A stretch of DNA of 64,000 nucleotides from Streptomyces litmocidini (GTDB lineage Bacteria; Actinomycetota; Actinomycetes; Streptomycetales; Streptomycetaceae), in assembly GCF_014649755.1 (NCBI RefSeq), contig NZ_BMTQ01000004.1:372001-436000 (forward strand), given 5' to 3'. Numbering within the stretch: the stretch's first letter is position 1; every line of letters begins with the position of its first letter. A program made the position numbers and the translations under genes. Of the stretch, positions 37,973-47,089 are shown in pieces. The notes below the pieces were generated by a model. The model ran no database searches, was not told where the DNA came from, and saw only the letters and a program-made list of their open reading frames with translations.

Positions 37973-38028
37973 CGGCCTTGTCCGCGCCCCGACGAGCAAC
38001 CCCGTACACGAAGCGGAAGAGGTGACCG

Positions 38029-39306
38029 ATGGGCGTCACGGGACCCCCCGGGCCGGTGATGGACCGGGACGAGGTGGACCGTGCGCTGGCGCGGCTCGGC
38101 GCCGAGCACAAGGCGATCGAGGACTCGCTCCTCGCGCTCCAGGACCACGCGGGCCGCAGGCTGCTCGAGGGGGCCGAGCTGACCGGGACGACCCGGGACC
38201 GGTGGGCGGCCGCCGAGCGGACCATCACCCTGCTCTGGACCTGCTTCGACGTGTACACCGGCGCCCTGCGGGACGCCCGTGAGGTGCGCGCGCGGCGCCG
38301 CTGGCCCGGCCGGGAGGAGCTCGTGGAGCTGACCGACCGGCTGCGCGGCGACACCGTGCTCGTCCCGGGCGGGGCCGCCGGGGGCGCCCTGCTCACCGAG
38401 CGGTTCAGCCTGGAGGGGCTGGTCCGGCGGATGAACGAGCTGTACGCCTCCTCGCTCGACCTGGTCGTCACCGCCGACGCCGTCTGGTCGGCGCTGCCCG
38501 CGCGGATAGACCTGCTCGCCGCCGAGCTGGGCCGGACGCGTTCGCTGGCGCACTCGGTCGGCGTGCGGCCCGGGGAGCACCCGGCGGGGGACGAGCTGGA
38601 GGCGATCACGGCCGAGCTGTCCGCGCTGCGCTCCCAGGTCGTGACCGACCCGCTGGCGTTCTGGCGCCCGGCGGCGGGGAGTTCGGCGCCGGGCGGCGGC
38701 CGTCCCGACACCGAGCGGTACGACCGGGCCGCCCTGGCCCTGGAGGACGTCCGGCGCGAGATCGAGGCGGTCCTCGCGGTCCGGCAGGACTCCGAGGACC
38801 GGCTGCTCCGGCTGCGGGACGTGCTCTCGCGGGCGGACCGGACGCTGGCCGAGGCGCGGTCGGCGCGCGGCGAGGTCCTCGCGAAGATCGCCGCCTCCGA
38901 GGTGCCGGCCGTCAGCGGGCCGCCGATCGTGCTCCAGGAGCGGCTCGCGGTCGCCTCCGAGTACCGTCGGCACGCCCAGTGGCACCGGCTCTCCCCGCTC
39001 CTGGACTCCCTGGAGCGGGAGGCGGAGGACGAACTGCTGCGGGCCCGCGAGCAGTTGACGGCGGTCACGGCACCGCTGGCGGTCCGGGCCGAGCTGCGCG
39101 GCCGGCTCGACGCGTACAGGGCGAAGGTGGCGCGGCTCGGCGCGGCGGAGGACCCGCTGCTCGTCGAGCGGTACGACGCGGCGCGCCGGATGCTGTGGAG
39201 CGCGCCCTGCGACCTGCGGGTCGCGGAGCAGGCGGTGCTGCGCTACCAGCAGGCGGCGGCGGACGTGCTGTCCGGGCCGGGAGACGCGGGAGGGCGACAG
39301 TGGTGA
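38029..39306 (+). CDS. Coiled-coil protein of the PknG cluster
   Basis: This 425-residue protein is not recognised as a named family. It is largely alpha-helical with long Leu/Ala/Arg/Glu heptad stretches, for example residues 225-290 (ERYDRAALALEDVRREIEAVL) and 340-400. It has no signal peptide or membrane segment, so it should be cytoplasmic. The start ATG follows GAAGAGG. Its stop codon overlaps the start of the PknG-like kinase gene (GTGA), so the two are made together. A scaffold or adaptor linking the membrane proteins to the kinase is a plausible role but unproven. Confidence 0.75.
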   Translation: MGVTGPPGPVMDRDEVDRALARLGAEHKAIEDSLLALQDHAGRRLLEGAELTGTTRDRWAAAERTITLLWTCFDVYTGALRDAREVRARRRWPGREELVELTDRLRGDTVLVPGGAAGGALLTERFSLEGLVRRMNELYASSLDLVVTADAVWSALPARIDLLAAELGRTRSLAHSVGVRPGEHPAGDELEAITAELSALRSQVVTDPLAFWRPAAGSSAPGGGRPDTERYDRAALALEDVRREIEAVLAVRQDSEDRLLRLRDVLSRADRTLAEARSARGEVLAKIAASEVPAVSGPPIVLQERLAVASEYRRHAQWHRLSPLLDSLEREAEDELLRAREQLTAVTAPLAVRAELRGRLDAYRAKVARLGAAEDPLLVERYDAARRMLWSAPCDLRVAEQAVLRYQQAAADVLSGPGDAGGRQW

Positions 39307-41933
39307 GCGGGGAGACGGGCGTGGGGAGCTGTCAGCGCCCTTCGTGCGAGGGCTCGTACGAGGACATGGGCGGCGGCGAGCTGTACTGCGACACCTGCGG
39401 GCTCGCCCCGGTCGTCGCGCCGGGGGGGCTGATCGGATCGACGCCGACCGGGATGGCCGTGCCCGGCAAGGGGGCGGGCGGTGTCGGCGGGCCGGACTCC
39501 GGCTCCTCGCGGAGCGGTTCGCGGGCCTCCTCGCGCGCCTCCTCCCGGTCCTCGACCTCGCGCCGGTCGGTCTCCGGACGGCTCTCGCGCTCGCTCTCCG
39601 GGGCCTCCGGCACCTCCACGGGCCGCTCGGTGTCGGTGCGCAGCTCGGGCTCGTCGAGCGGTCAGTCCGCCCGGAACCGGCTGGGCGCGGGCCTGGTGAC
39701 GATCCCCGAGGTGCCGCGTCCGGACCCGCGGGCGGCGGTGATGGAGAACGCCGAGGTCCCCGAGCGGAAGCGTTTCTGCTCCCGTTCGGACTGCGGGGCC
39801 CCGGTGGGCCGCGCGCGGGGCGACCGGCCGGGTCGCACGGAGGGCTTCTGCACCAAGTGCGGCCACCCGTACTCCTTCGTGCCGAAGCTGCGCGCCGGTG
39901 ACATCGTCCACGGCCAGTACGAGGTCGCGGGCTGCCTCGCGCACGGCGGGCTCGGCTGGATCTACCTCGCCGTCGACCGGGCCGTCTCCGACCGGTGGGT
40001 GGTCCTCAAGGGCCTCCTCGACACCGGCGACCAGGACGCCATGGCCGCGGCGATCTCCGAGCGCCGCTTCCTCGCCGAGATCGAGCACTCCAACATCGTC
40101 CGCATCTACAACTTCGTCGAGCACCTCGACCAGCGCACCGGCTCCCTGGACGGCTACATCGTCATGGAGTACGTCGGCGGCAAGTCGCTCAAGGAGATCG
40201 CCAACGACCGGCGCACCCCCGACGGCCGGCGCGATCCGCTGCCGGTGGAGCAGGCCTGCGCGTACGGGATCGAGGCCCTGGAGGCGCTCGGCCACCTGCA
40301 CAGCAGGAACCTGCTGTACTGCGACTTCAAGGTCGACAACGCCATCCAGACCGAGGACCAGCTGAAGCTCATCGACATGGGCGCGGTCCGGCGGATGGAC
40401 GACGACGAGTCCGCGATCTACGGCACGGTCGGCTACCAGGCCCCGGAGGTGGCCGAGGTCGGCCCGTCGGTGGCGAGCGACCTGTACACGGTGGCGCGCA
40501 CGCTCGCCGTGATGACCTTCGACTTCCAGGGCTACACGAACGTCTTCGTGGACTCGCTGCCCGACCCGGAGCACATCGAGGTCTTCCGGACGTACGAGTC
40601 GTACTACCGCTTCCTGGTCCGCGCCACCGACCCGGACCCGGCCCGCCGGTTCGCCTCCGCGCAGGAGATGGCGGAGCAGCTGACGGGCGTGCTGCGCGAG
40701 GTCGTGGCGCTCCAGTCGGGACGGCCGCGGCCGGCGCTCTCGACGCTGTTCGGCACGGAGGTGCGGGTCACGGACACCACGCTGTTCGCCGAACTGACGG
40801 AGGACGTGTCGCTGCTGGGCGCCCGCCGGGGCCGCAAGCGGCGCGGAACGACCGCGGCGGGGGCGCTGCCGGCCGGTGCCGGTGCGGGAGCGCTGCCGGC
40901 CGGTGCGGTTCCGGGACAGGCGCCGGGCGCCGTGCCCGGGGGCGCTCCGGGGCGGGCACCGGGCACCGGGACGCACGCGTTCGCCGGTCCCGGGCTCGGA
41001 GGGCTGCTCGCGCCGCTCGACGCGCCCGCCACCGCGTTCGCGCTGCCCGTGCCGCGCGTCGACACGGGCGACCCCAACGCCGGTTTCCTCGCCGGTCTCG
41101 CGGCCGCCGCCCCGGCCGAGCTGCTCGGGGCGCTCCAGGGCGCGCCCGGCCCCTCCGTCGAGCTGCGACTGCGCACCCTGCGGGCCCAGTTGGAGCTGGG
41201 CGACCTGCCCGCCGCCGCGCGGACCCTCGCGGGCCTGGAGGAGCGGGACCCGGACGACTGGCGGGTCGTCTGGTACCGGGGCGTCGCCTCCCTGGTGACC
41301 GGCGACCACGAGCACGCGGCGCTGGCCTTCGACGCCGTCTACGACGCCTTCCCGGGCGAGCCGGCGCCGAAGCTGGCCCTCGGGATCTGCGCCGAGGTCC
41401 TCGGGCAGCTGGACAACGCCGCCGAGTACTACCGCCTGGTGTGGGCCACGGACCCCAGCTTCGTCAGCGCGGCCTTCGGACTCGCCCGGGTGCGGCTCGC
41501 GGCCGGCGACCGCACCGGAGCCGTACAGGCCCTGGAATCCGTACCGGAAGCGTCGATCCACTACACGGCGGCGCGGGTCGCGGCCGTGCGGGCGCGGCTG
41601 CGACGGCGCCCGGCGCACGAGCCGCTCGGCGCCGATCTCACGGCGGCCGCGGCGCAGGTCTCCGCGCTCCAGGGCTTCGGTCTGGACGCGGTGCGCCGGG
41701 AGCGGTTGTCGACGGAGGTCCTCGGGACGGCCCTCGACTGGGTACTCTCCGGGAGTCCCGGTGCGGCACCGGACGGCGGCGCGCTGCTGCTCGGAAGTGA
41801 ACTGGACGAGCGCGGACTGCGCTTCGGCCTCGAACGCTCGTACCGGGTGCTGGCCCGGCTCGCCCAGCGGGGCGAGGAGAGGATCGAACTGGTGGAGCGG
41901 GCCAACCGCTTCCGCCCCAGGACGTGGGTGTGA
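39303..41933 (+). CDS. pknG: PknG-like serine/threonine protein kinase
   Basis: This 876-residue soluble kinase resembles mycobacterial PknG in order of domains. An additional zinc-ribbon-like motif (C10, C15, C29, C32) and an Arg/Ser-rich stretch (about residues 64-122) come first. The rubredoxin-like domain (FCSRSDCGAPVG ... FCTKCGHPYSFVP) follows, then the kinase domain with AHGGLGWIYLA, Lys236, catalytic Asp341 in YCDFKVDN and Asp358 in the DMG. After a Gly/Ala/Pro linker, TPR-like helices fill about residues 580-876. The start GTG overlaps the previous stop. In mycobacteria PknG regulates glutamate metabolism through an FHA protein; an FHA gene ends this cluster. Confidence 0.9.
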   Translation: MSGETGVGSCQRPSCEGSYEDMGGGELYCDTCGLAPVVAPGGLIGSTPTGMAVPGKGAGGVGGPDSGSSRSGSRASSRASSRSSTSRRSVSGRLSRSLSGASGTSTGRSVSVRSSGSSSGQSARNRLGAGLVTIPEVPRPDPRAAVMENAEVPERKRFCSRSDCGAPVGRARGDRPGRTEGFCTKCGHPYSFVPKLRAGDIVHGQYEVAGCLAHGGLGWIYLAVDRAVSDRWVVLKGLLDTGDQDAMAAAISERRFLAEIEHSNIVRIYNFVEHLDQRTGSLDGYIVMEYVGGKSLKEIANDRRTPDGRRDPLPVEQACAYGIEALEALGHLHSRNLLYCDFKVDNAIQTEDQLKLIDMGAVRRMDDDESAIYGTVGYQAPEVAEVGPSVASDLYTVARTLAVMTFDFQGYTNVFVDSLPDPEHIEVFRTYESYYRFLVRATDPDPARRFASAQEMAEQLTGVLREVVALQSGRPRPALSTLFGTEVRVTDTTLFAELTEDVSLLGARRGRKRRGTTAAGALPAGAGAGALPAGAVPGQAPGAVPGGAPGRAPGTGTHAFAGPGLGGLLAPLDAPATAFALPVPRVDTGDPNAGFLAGLAAAAPAELLGALQGAPGPSVELRLRTLRAQLELGDLPAAARTLAGLEERDPDDWRVVWYRGVASLVTGDHEHAALAFDAVYDAFPGEPAPKLALGICAEVLGQLDNAAEYYRLVWATDPSFVSAAFGLARVRLAAGDRTGAVQALESVPEASIHYTAARVAAVRARLRRRPAHEPLGADLTAAAAQVSALQGFGLDAVRRERLSTEVLGTALDWVLSGSPGAAPDGGALLLGSELDERGLRFGLERSYRVLARLAQRGEERIELVERANRFRPRTWV

Positions 41934-43321
41934 GGATGTCCCAGAAGCCGAAGCCGTCGCACGGACTCGCCGCCTGCCCGGGCTGCGCGGAGCCGCTGGA
42001 GTCGGGTGACCGGTTCTGCGGGGCGTGCGGCTACGACCTGTCGGCGGTGCCGTCCGCCGAGGCCGGTGCCGACCGCCCGACCGTGGCGATCGGCACCCCC
42101 GTGACCTGGCCGGACGCCCCGCCCCGCGAACCCGGTTCGCTCTCGACCATGACCCAGCACCCGAACGACCTGCCGGGCACCGACTCCGGCGGCCGCGACC
42201 TCCCGACGACGGAGGTCCGCACGGACGGCCCCACGCCGCCCGAGCCCGCGCCCGCCGCGCCCGGCGGGGGCTCCGCCGCGCCCGGTGGGGACTTCGAACT
42301 GGCCGCGCCCGATCCCCGGGCCGCCGTGCGGGTCGACACGGGCCCGGCCGCCGAGGCCGTGCCCGCACCCGCGCCCGCGCCCGGGGCCGCCCCCGCCGCC
42401 GCGATCTGCGTGGCCTGCCGGGCCGGGCGGGTGGACGCCGACGGGTACTGCGAGAACTGCGGGCACGCCCAGCCGCGCGAGCGCGACCACATGGAGCGGG
42501 AGCTCGCCGGCGTCGCCGCCGTCAGTGACCGCGGGCTGCGCCACCACCGCAACGAGGACGCGTTCGCCGTCTCGTCGACCACCCTGCCCGACGGCTCCCC
42601 CGCCACCCTCGCGATCGTCTGCGACGGCGTCTCCTCGGCCACCCGCCCCGATGAGGCCTCCGCCGCCGCCGCCGAGGCGGCCGGTGCCTCGCTGCTCGCC
42701 GCCCTGCCCCGGGGCACGCACCCGCAGCAGGCGATGCACGAGGCGATCGTCGCCGCCGCCGAGGCCGTCAACTCCCTGGCGGAGGAGACCGGTCAGGACG
42801 GCGCGGAGCAGGACCCGCACCGCCGCCGCAACGCCCCAGCCTGCACCATCGTGGGCTCCGTCGTCGCCTCCGGCCTGCTCGTCGTGGGCTGGGTCGGCGA
42901 CAGCCGGGTCTACTGGGTGCCGGACGACCGCAGCGCCCCGCCCGCCCGGCTCACCGAGGACGACTCGTGGGCCGCGCAGATGGTCGCGGCGGGCCTGATG
43001 AACGAGGCCGAGGCGTACGCGGACGAGCGCGCCCACGCGATCACCGGCTGGCTCGGCGCCGACTCGTACGAACTGGACCCGCACACCGCCGCGTTCAAGC
43101 CGGACCGTTCCGGCGTGGTGGTGGTCTGCACGGACGGACTGTGGAACTACGCGGAGGCCGCGGAGGACATGGCCCGGGTCGTCCCGGCGGACGCCGCGGA
43201 CCGCCCGCTGGGCGCCGCGCAGGTCCTCGTCGGCCACGCCCTGGACGGCGGGGGCCACGACAACATCACGGTCGCGCTCGTCCCGTTCACCGCCGCGCCG
43301 CAAGGGGCAGGATCCGCCTGA
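41930..43321 (+). CDS. PP2C-family protein phosphatase with two zinc ribbons
   Basis: This 463-residue protein has two zinc-ribbon-like motifs in its N-terminal half (CPGCAEPLESGDRFCGACGYD; CVACRAGRVDADGYCENCGH) linked by an Ala/Pro/Thr-rich stretch. A PP2C domain from about residue 190 follows. The metal-binding aspartates are all present: NEDAF, CDGVSS, TDGLW and GHDNIT, with GWVGDSRVYW between. It should dephosphorylate substrates of the adjacent kinase, or the kinase itself. I prefer the GTG at 41930, which overlaps the kinase stop and has AGGA upstream; the ATG at 41936 is the alternative. Confidence 0.9.
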   Translation: MRMSQKPKPSHGLAACPGCAEPLESGDRFCGACGYDLSAVPSAEAGADRPTVAIGTPVTWPDAPPREPGSLSTMTQHPNDLPGTDSGGRDLPTTEVRTDGPTPPEPAPAAPGGGSAAPGGDFELAAPDPRAAVRVDTGPAAEAVPAPAPAPGAAPAAAICVACRAGRVDADGYCENCGHAQPRERDHMERELAGVAAVSDRGLRHHRNEDAFAVSSTTLPDGSPATLAIVCDGVSSATRPDEASAAAAEAAGASLLAALPRGTHPQQAMHEAIVAAAEAVNSLAEETGQDGAEQDPHRRRNAPACTIVGSVVASGLLVVGWVGDSRVYWVPDDRSAPPARLTEDDSWAAQMVAAGLMNEAEAYADERAHAITGWLGADSYELDPHTAAFKPDRSGVVVVCTDGLWNYAEAAEDMARVVPADAADRPLGAAQVLVGHALDGGGHDNITVALVPFTAAPQGAGSA

Positions 43322-43385
43322 GAGCGGTCGCCGATCCCCGTCCCCCTCACCGTTGTTGCGTCTGTCCCGTAGGAGCCGAAAACAG

Positions 43386-44714
43386 ATGGCGAACTTCTCC
43401 AAGCCGACCGTGCCCCGGTTCTCCGTGGACGTCTACCAGAACGAATTCCTGCCCGAGGGCGGCCGGGACGTCAACGCGATCGTCACGGTCGCCTCGACCG
43501 GGGGCGGCACCACCGGAGGCTTCGCGAACGGCGGCGGCACGGCCGCGGCCGGTGTCGTGATCATGGTCGACTGCTCCGGCTCGATGGACTACCCCGCGAC
43601 CAAGATGCGCGGCGCGCGGGAGGCCACCGCCGCCGCCGTCGACACCCTGCGCGACGGCACGCACTTCGCCGTCGTCGCCGGGACGCACGTCGCGAAGGAG
43701 GTCTACCCGGGGAACGGCGGCCTCGCGGTCGCCGACGCCCGGACCCGCGCCGAGGCGAAGGAGGCGCTGCGCCGGCTCTCCGCGGGCGGCGGCACGGCGA
43801 TCGGCACCTGGCTGCGCCTCGCCGACCGGCTGCTCTCCTCCGCCGAGCTCACCATCCGGCACGGCATCCTGCTCACCGACGGCCGCAACGAGCACGAGTC
43901 GCCGGAGGAGCTGCGGGCCGCGCTCGACGCCTGCGCGGGCCGGTTCACCTGCGACGCGCGCGGGGTCGGCACGGACTGGGAGGTCAAGGAGGTCACCGGG
44001 ATCGCCTCGGCGCTCCTCGGCACGGCCGACATCGTCGCCGACCCGGCCGGGCTCGCCTCCGACTTCACGGCGATGATGGAGCACGCGATGGGCAAGGGCG
44101 TGGCGGACGTCGCGCTGCGCCTGTGGACCCCGGTGGGGGTCGAGATCGTGTTCGTGAAGCAGGTGGCGCCGTCGGTCGAGGACCTGACCGGGCGGCGCAC
44201 CGAGGCCGGGCCGCGCGCCGGGGACTACCCGACGGGCTCGTGGGGCGACGAGTCCCGCGACTACCACGTGAGCGTGCGGGTGCCGCAGGCGGCGGTCGGC
44301 CAGGAGATGCTCGCCGCCCGGGTCTCCCTGATCGCCCCGGACCCGGCGGGCGGCGATCCGCGCCCGCTGTCTCAAGGACTGGTACGGGCGGTGTGGACGG
44401 ACGACCTCGCGATGTCGACGTCGATCAACCCGCAGGTCGCGCACTACACGGGTCAGGCCGAGCTCGCGGACGTCATCCAGCAGGGTCTGGATGCCCGCAA
44501 ATCGGGCGATCGGGACGGTGCGACGGCCAAGCTGGGTCGTGCCGTGCAGCTCGCGGCGGCCTCCGGCAACGCGGACACTGCGAAACTGCTTTCGAAGGTG
44601 GTCGACGTGGTCGACGCGGCGACCGGTACTGTGCGTTTGAAGGCGAAGGTCGCGGAAGCGGACGAGATGACACTCGAGACCCGTTCCACCAAGACCGTTC
44701 GCGTCAAGAGGTAG
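43386..44714 (+). CDS. VWA-domain protein of the PknG cluster
   Basis: This 442-residue cytoplasmic protein has a von Willebrand factor A domain (about residues 50-230) with a complete MIDAS: DCSGS near residue 61, the Thr in GGGTAIG and the Asp in LTDGRNEH. A C-terminal region of about 200 residues is beta-rich, then helical (GLDARKSGDRDGATAKLGRAVQLAAASGN, resembling the VWA C-terminal helical tail). No signal peptide is seen. VWA proteins occur beside PP2C phosphatases and kinases in Ter-type phosphorylation triads. The ATG has AGGAG 11 bases upstream. Confidence 0.88.
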   Translation: MANFSKPTVPRFSVDVYQNEFLPEGGRDVNAIVTVASTGGGTTGGFANGGGTAAAGVVIMVDCSGSMDYPATKMRGAREATAAAVDTLRDGTHFAVVAGTHVAKEVYPGNGGLAVADARTRAEAKEALRRLSAGGGTAIGTWLRLADRLLSSAELTIRHGILLTDGRNEHESPEELRAALDACAGRFTCDARGVGTDWEVKEVTGIASALLGTADIVADPAGLASDFTAMMEHAMGKGVADVALRLWTPVGVEIVFVKQVAPSVEDLTGRRTEAGPRAGDYPTGSWGDESRDYHVSVRVPQAAVGQEMLAARVSLIAPDPAGGDPRPLSQGLVRAVWTDDLAMSTSINPQVAHYTGQAELADVIQQGLDARKSGDRDGATAKLGRAVQLAAASGNADTAKLLSKVVDVVDAATGTVRLKAKVAEADEMTLETRSTKTVRVKR

Positions 44715-44755
44715 CCCGGCCAGCGGGCTGGACGACGAGAGGGGGAAGCACCGAC

Positions 44756-46123
44756 ATGCCGACCTGCCCGAACGGACACCAGTCGGTCTCCGACGACTGG
44801 TGCGAGGTCTGCGGCCATCGCATGGCCGGGGCGGGTGCGCCGACGGGTGCCGTACCGCCGCCTCCCCCGCCGCCGCCCCCCGCCTACGGATACCCCGGCC
44901 CGGCCGGTCCCGGTCAGGCCCCGCCCGGCCCGCCGCCGGGCGCTCCCGGCGGCTTCGGTCCGGGAGGCCACGGCGGTCCCGGCACGCCTCCGCCCCCGGC
45001 CCCCGGCGGCTTCGGCCCCGGCGGCGACCCGAACGCGACGGCCCAGGCGGAGCTGTGCCCGCAGTGCCGCACGCCGCGCGAGCACATGGCGCCGTTCTGC
45101 GAGGAGTGCCGCTGGAACTTCCTCACGAACACGGCGACCTCGTACACGCCGCCGCCCCCGCACCACGCGCCCCACAACGCCCCGCCGCAGCAGCCCGGGC
45201 CGCCGCCCGGCCTGAACCTGCCGCCGGGCTTCCAGTCCTCGCCGCCCGCGCCGCCGCGGCAGCAGCCCCCGCAGCAGCCGGACCCGTTCGGCTACCAGGG
45301 CTCGCGGCCCTCGCAGGTGAACCGGCCGGCCGAGCCGCTGGGCGCCGAGCCCACGCACCACCAGGCCCCGCCGCAGCGCCCGTCGGCGCAGCAGCAGCCG
45401 CCCGCCCCGCCCGCGTACCTCCAGGCGCCCGCCCAGGCTCCGGCCCCGCCCGCGCCGCCGCAGCCCCGCGCGGACGACGACTGGGTCCTGTCGCCGCCGT
45501 CGCAGCACCAGGCGCCGCAGCACCAGGCCCCGCGGCCTCCGCAGCAGGCGCCCCCGCACCAGGGGCCCCCGTCCCAGCACCAGGGACAGCAGCCTCCCCA
45601 GCAGCACCAGGGACAGCAACACCAGGGACAGCAGCCTCCCCAGCAGCACCAGGGACAGCAGCACCAGGGGCAGCAGCCTCCGCAGCAGTTCCAGCCGCCG
45701 AGGCAGCCGCAGCAGCCCCTGAGCTGGACCGCGGTCATCGGCCCCGACCGTGAGTACTTCATGGCGATGATGCAGCGCAGCGGCCCGGAGGCGACGGGCC
45801 TGAACCTGCCCGCGTACTCGCCGGACAAGCACCTGCCGCTCCGGGGCAACCAGGTCTCCATCGGCCGCCGCCGGCACTCGACCGGCGAGTCCCCCGACAT
45901 CGACCTGTCGGTGCCGCCGGAGGACCCGGGCGTCTCGCACCAGCACGCCGTGCTGGTGCAGCAGCCGGACGGCTCGTGGGCGGTGGTGGACCAGAACTCC
46001 ACCAACGGCACCACGGTCAACGGCGGCGAGGAGCCGATCCAGCCCTACGTCCCCGTCCAGCTCCAGGACGGCGACCGGGTGCACGTCGGCGCCTGGACCA
46101 CGATCACGATCCGGCTCGCCTGA
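44756..46123 (+). CDS. FHA-domain protein with two zinc ribbons and Gln/Pro/His repeats
   Basis: This 455-residue protein begins with a zinc-ribbon-like motif (CPNGH ... WCEVCGH). A Pro/Gly-rich region leads to a second ribbon (LCPQCRTPREHMAPFCEECRWNF). A long Gln/Pro/His-rich linker contains repeated HQGQQPPQQ units. The C-terminal FHA domain (about residues 355-455) has the phosphothreonine-binding features GRRRHS, GVSHQHA and DQNSTNGTTVNG. In mycobacteria the FHA protein GarA is the PknG substrate, so this is the obvious candidate reader or substrate here, although it has no GarA-like N-terminal motif. A Thr-rich segment follows the second ribbon. Confidence 0.9.
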   Translation: MPTCPNGHQSVSDDWCEVCGHRMAGAGAPTGAVPPPPPPPPPAYGYPGPAGPGQAPPGPPPGAPGGFGPGGHGGPGTPPPPAPGGFGPGGDPNATAQAELCPQCRTPREHMAPFCEECRWNFLTNTATSYTPPPPHHAPHNAPPQQPGPPPGLNLPPGFQSSPPAPPRQQPPQQPDPFGYQGSRPSQVNRPAEPLGAEPTHHQAPPQRPSAQQQPPAPPAYLQAPAQAPAPPAPPQPRADDDWVLSPPSQHQAPQHQAPRPPQQAPPHQGPPSQHQGQQPPQQHQGQQHQGQQPPQQHQGQQHQGQQPPQQFQPPRQPQQPLSWTAVIGPDREYFMAMMQRSGPEATGLNLPAYSPDKHLPLRGNQVSIGRRRHSTGESPDIDLSVPPEDPGVSHQHAVLVQQPDGSWAVVDQNSTNGTTVNGGEEPIQPYVPVQLQDGDRVHVGAWTTITIRLA

Positions 46124-46126
46124 CCC

Positions 46127-47089
46127 TCAGGACGCGGCCCCCGGCAGGGGCCAGGCGTACGGCCCTCCGGGGTCGTCCAGCCAGGCCCACTGCCGGTCGC
46201 CGCTGACCGTCACCCCGAAGCGCTCCCGCCCCGGCCGCCGCTCGCGCAGCCAGAGCGAGAGCGCTTCGCGCCGGTCGAGGGTCCCGCCGACCAGACCCCA
46301 CAGGAAGAGGAAGCGCTCGTCCCCGGCCGGGCCGGGGCGCGGGTTGTCGTGCTCCGGCGCCCCGGCGGCGACGCCCCGGAGCGCCACGAAGTACGCGGAG
46401 GTCGCGAGGAACCGTCCCTCCGCGTGCGCGGCGTCGCGCACCCGCAGCAGGATCAGCCCGGTGGAGAGCGGCGCGAGGACGAGCGCGCCGGGCCGGCACT
46501 GGGCGAGCCAGGGGTACGGGACGGAGGGCACCGCGCAGGTCGCCACGATCCGGTCGTACGGGGCGTGCTCGGGACAGCCGCGGGCGCCGTCGGCGGCGAG
46601 CACGGCGGGCCGGTACCCGACGGCGGCGAGGTGGGACCGGGCGGACTCGGCGATCTCCTCGTCGAGGTCGACGGTGGTGACGTGCTCCTCGCCGAGGCGG
46701 TGGCAGAGCAGGGCCGCGTGGTAGCCGCTCCCGGCGCCGATCTCCAGGACGTCGTCCCCGTCGCGTACGTCCAGGGCGCCGAGCATCAGGGCCATCAGGG
46801 AGGGCTGGCTGGCGGAGGAGACCAGCTCCCCGTCCCGTACCCGGGTGGCGATCGCGGTGTCGGCGTACGCCCCGCGCAGCCAGCGGTCCCGGCGCTCCGG
46901 CTCGGGGTCGCCGGCCCAGAGCCGCTCGTACCCGCCGGGCGAGGAGACGTAGTAGTACGGGACGAAGAGGTGGCGCGGCACCTCGGCGAAGGCCGCCCGC
47001 CAGGCAGGGTCGGTCAGCAGCCCGTCCGCCTCGATCTCCCGCACGAGCGCGCGCCGCTCCCGCGCGCCGGCCCGGGCGAACTCGTCCAT
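46127..47089 (-). CDS. PCMT-like SAM-dependent methyltransferase
   Basis: This 320-residue protein has the protein-L-isoaspartate methyltransferase-type SAM site VLEIGAGSGYHAALL and the preceding SSASQPSLMALML, with a following strand pattern of class I methyltransferases. It is longer than the usual 210-residue repair enzyme because of an additional C-terminal domain. Similar proteins serve in maturation of peptides or as repair enzymes, and no precursor peptide gene is near. It converges on the FHA gene with a three-base gap. Confidence 0.82.
   Translation of the reverse strand: MDEFARAGARERRALVREIEADGLLTDPAWRAAFAEVPRHLFVPYYYVSSPGGYERLWAGDPEPERRDRWLRGAYADTAIATRVRDGELVSSASQPSLMALMLGALDVRDGDDVLEIGAGSGYHAALLCHRLGEEHVTTVDLDEEIAESARSHLAAVGYRPAVLAADGARGCPEHAPYDRIVATCAVPSVPYPWLAQCRPGALVLAPLSTGLILLRVRDAAHAEGRFLATSAYFVALRGVAAGAPEHDNPRPGPAGDERFLFLWGLVGGTLDRREALSLWLRERRPGRERFGVTVSGDRQWAWLDDPGGPYAWPLPGAAS

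Noticed and set aside
45571..45690. Repeat array considered as a CRISPR array
   Set aside because: Repeats are contiguous, in frame, coding for Gln/His/Pro, with no unique spacers and no cas genes nearby.
46127..47089. Methyltransferase as part of a lanthipeptide or similar peptide system
   Set aside because: No precursor peptide, lanthionine synthetase or ATP-grasp gene is adjacent, and the neighbours are a signalling cluster and a globin.
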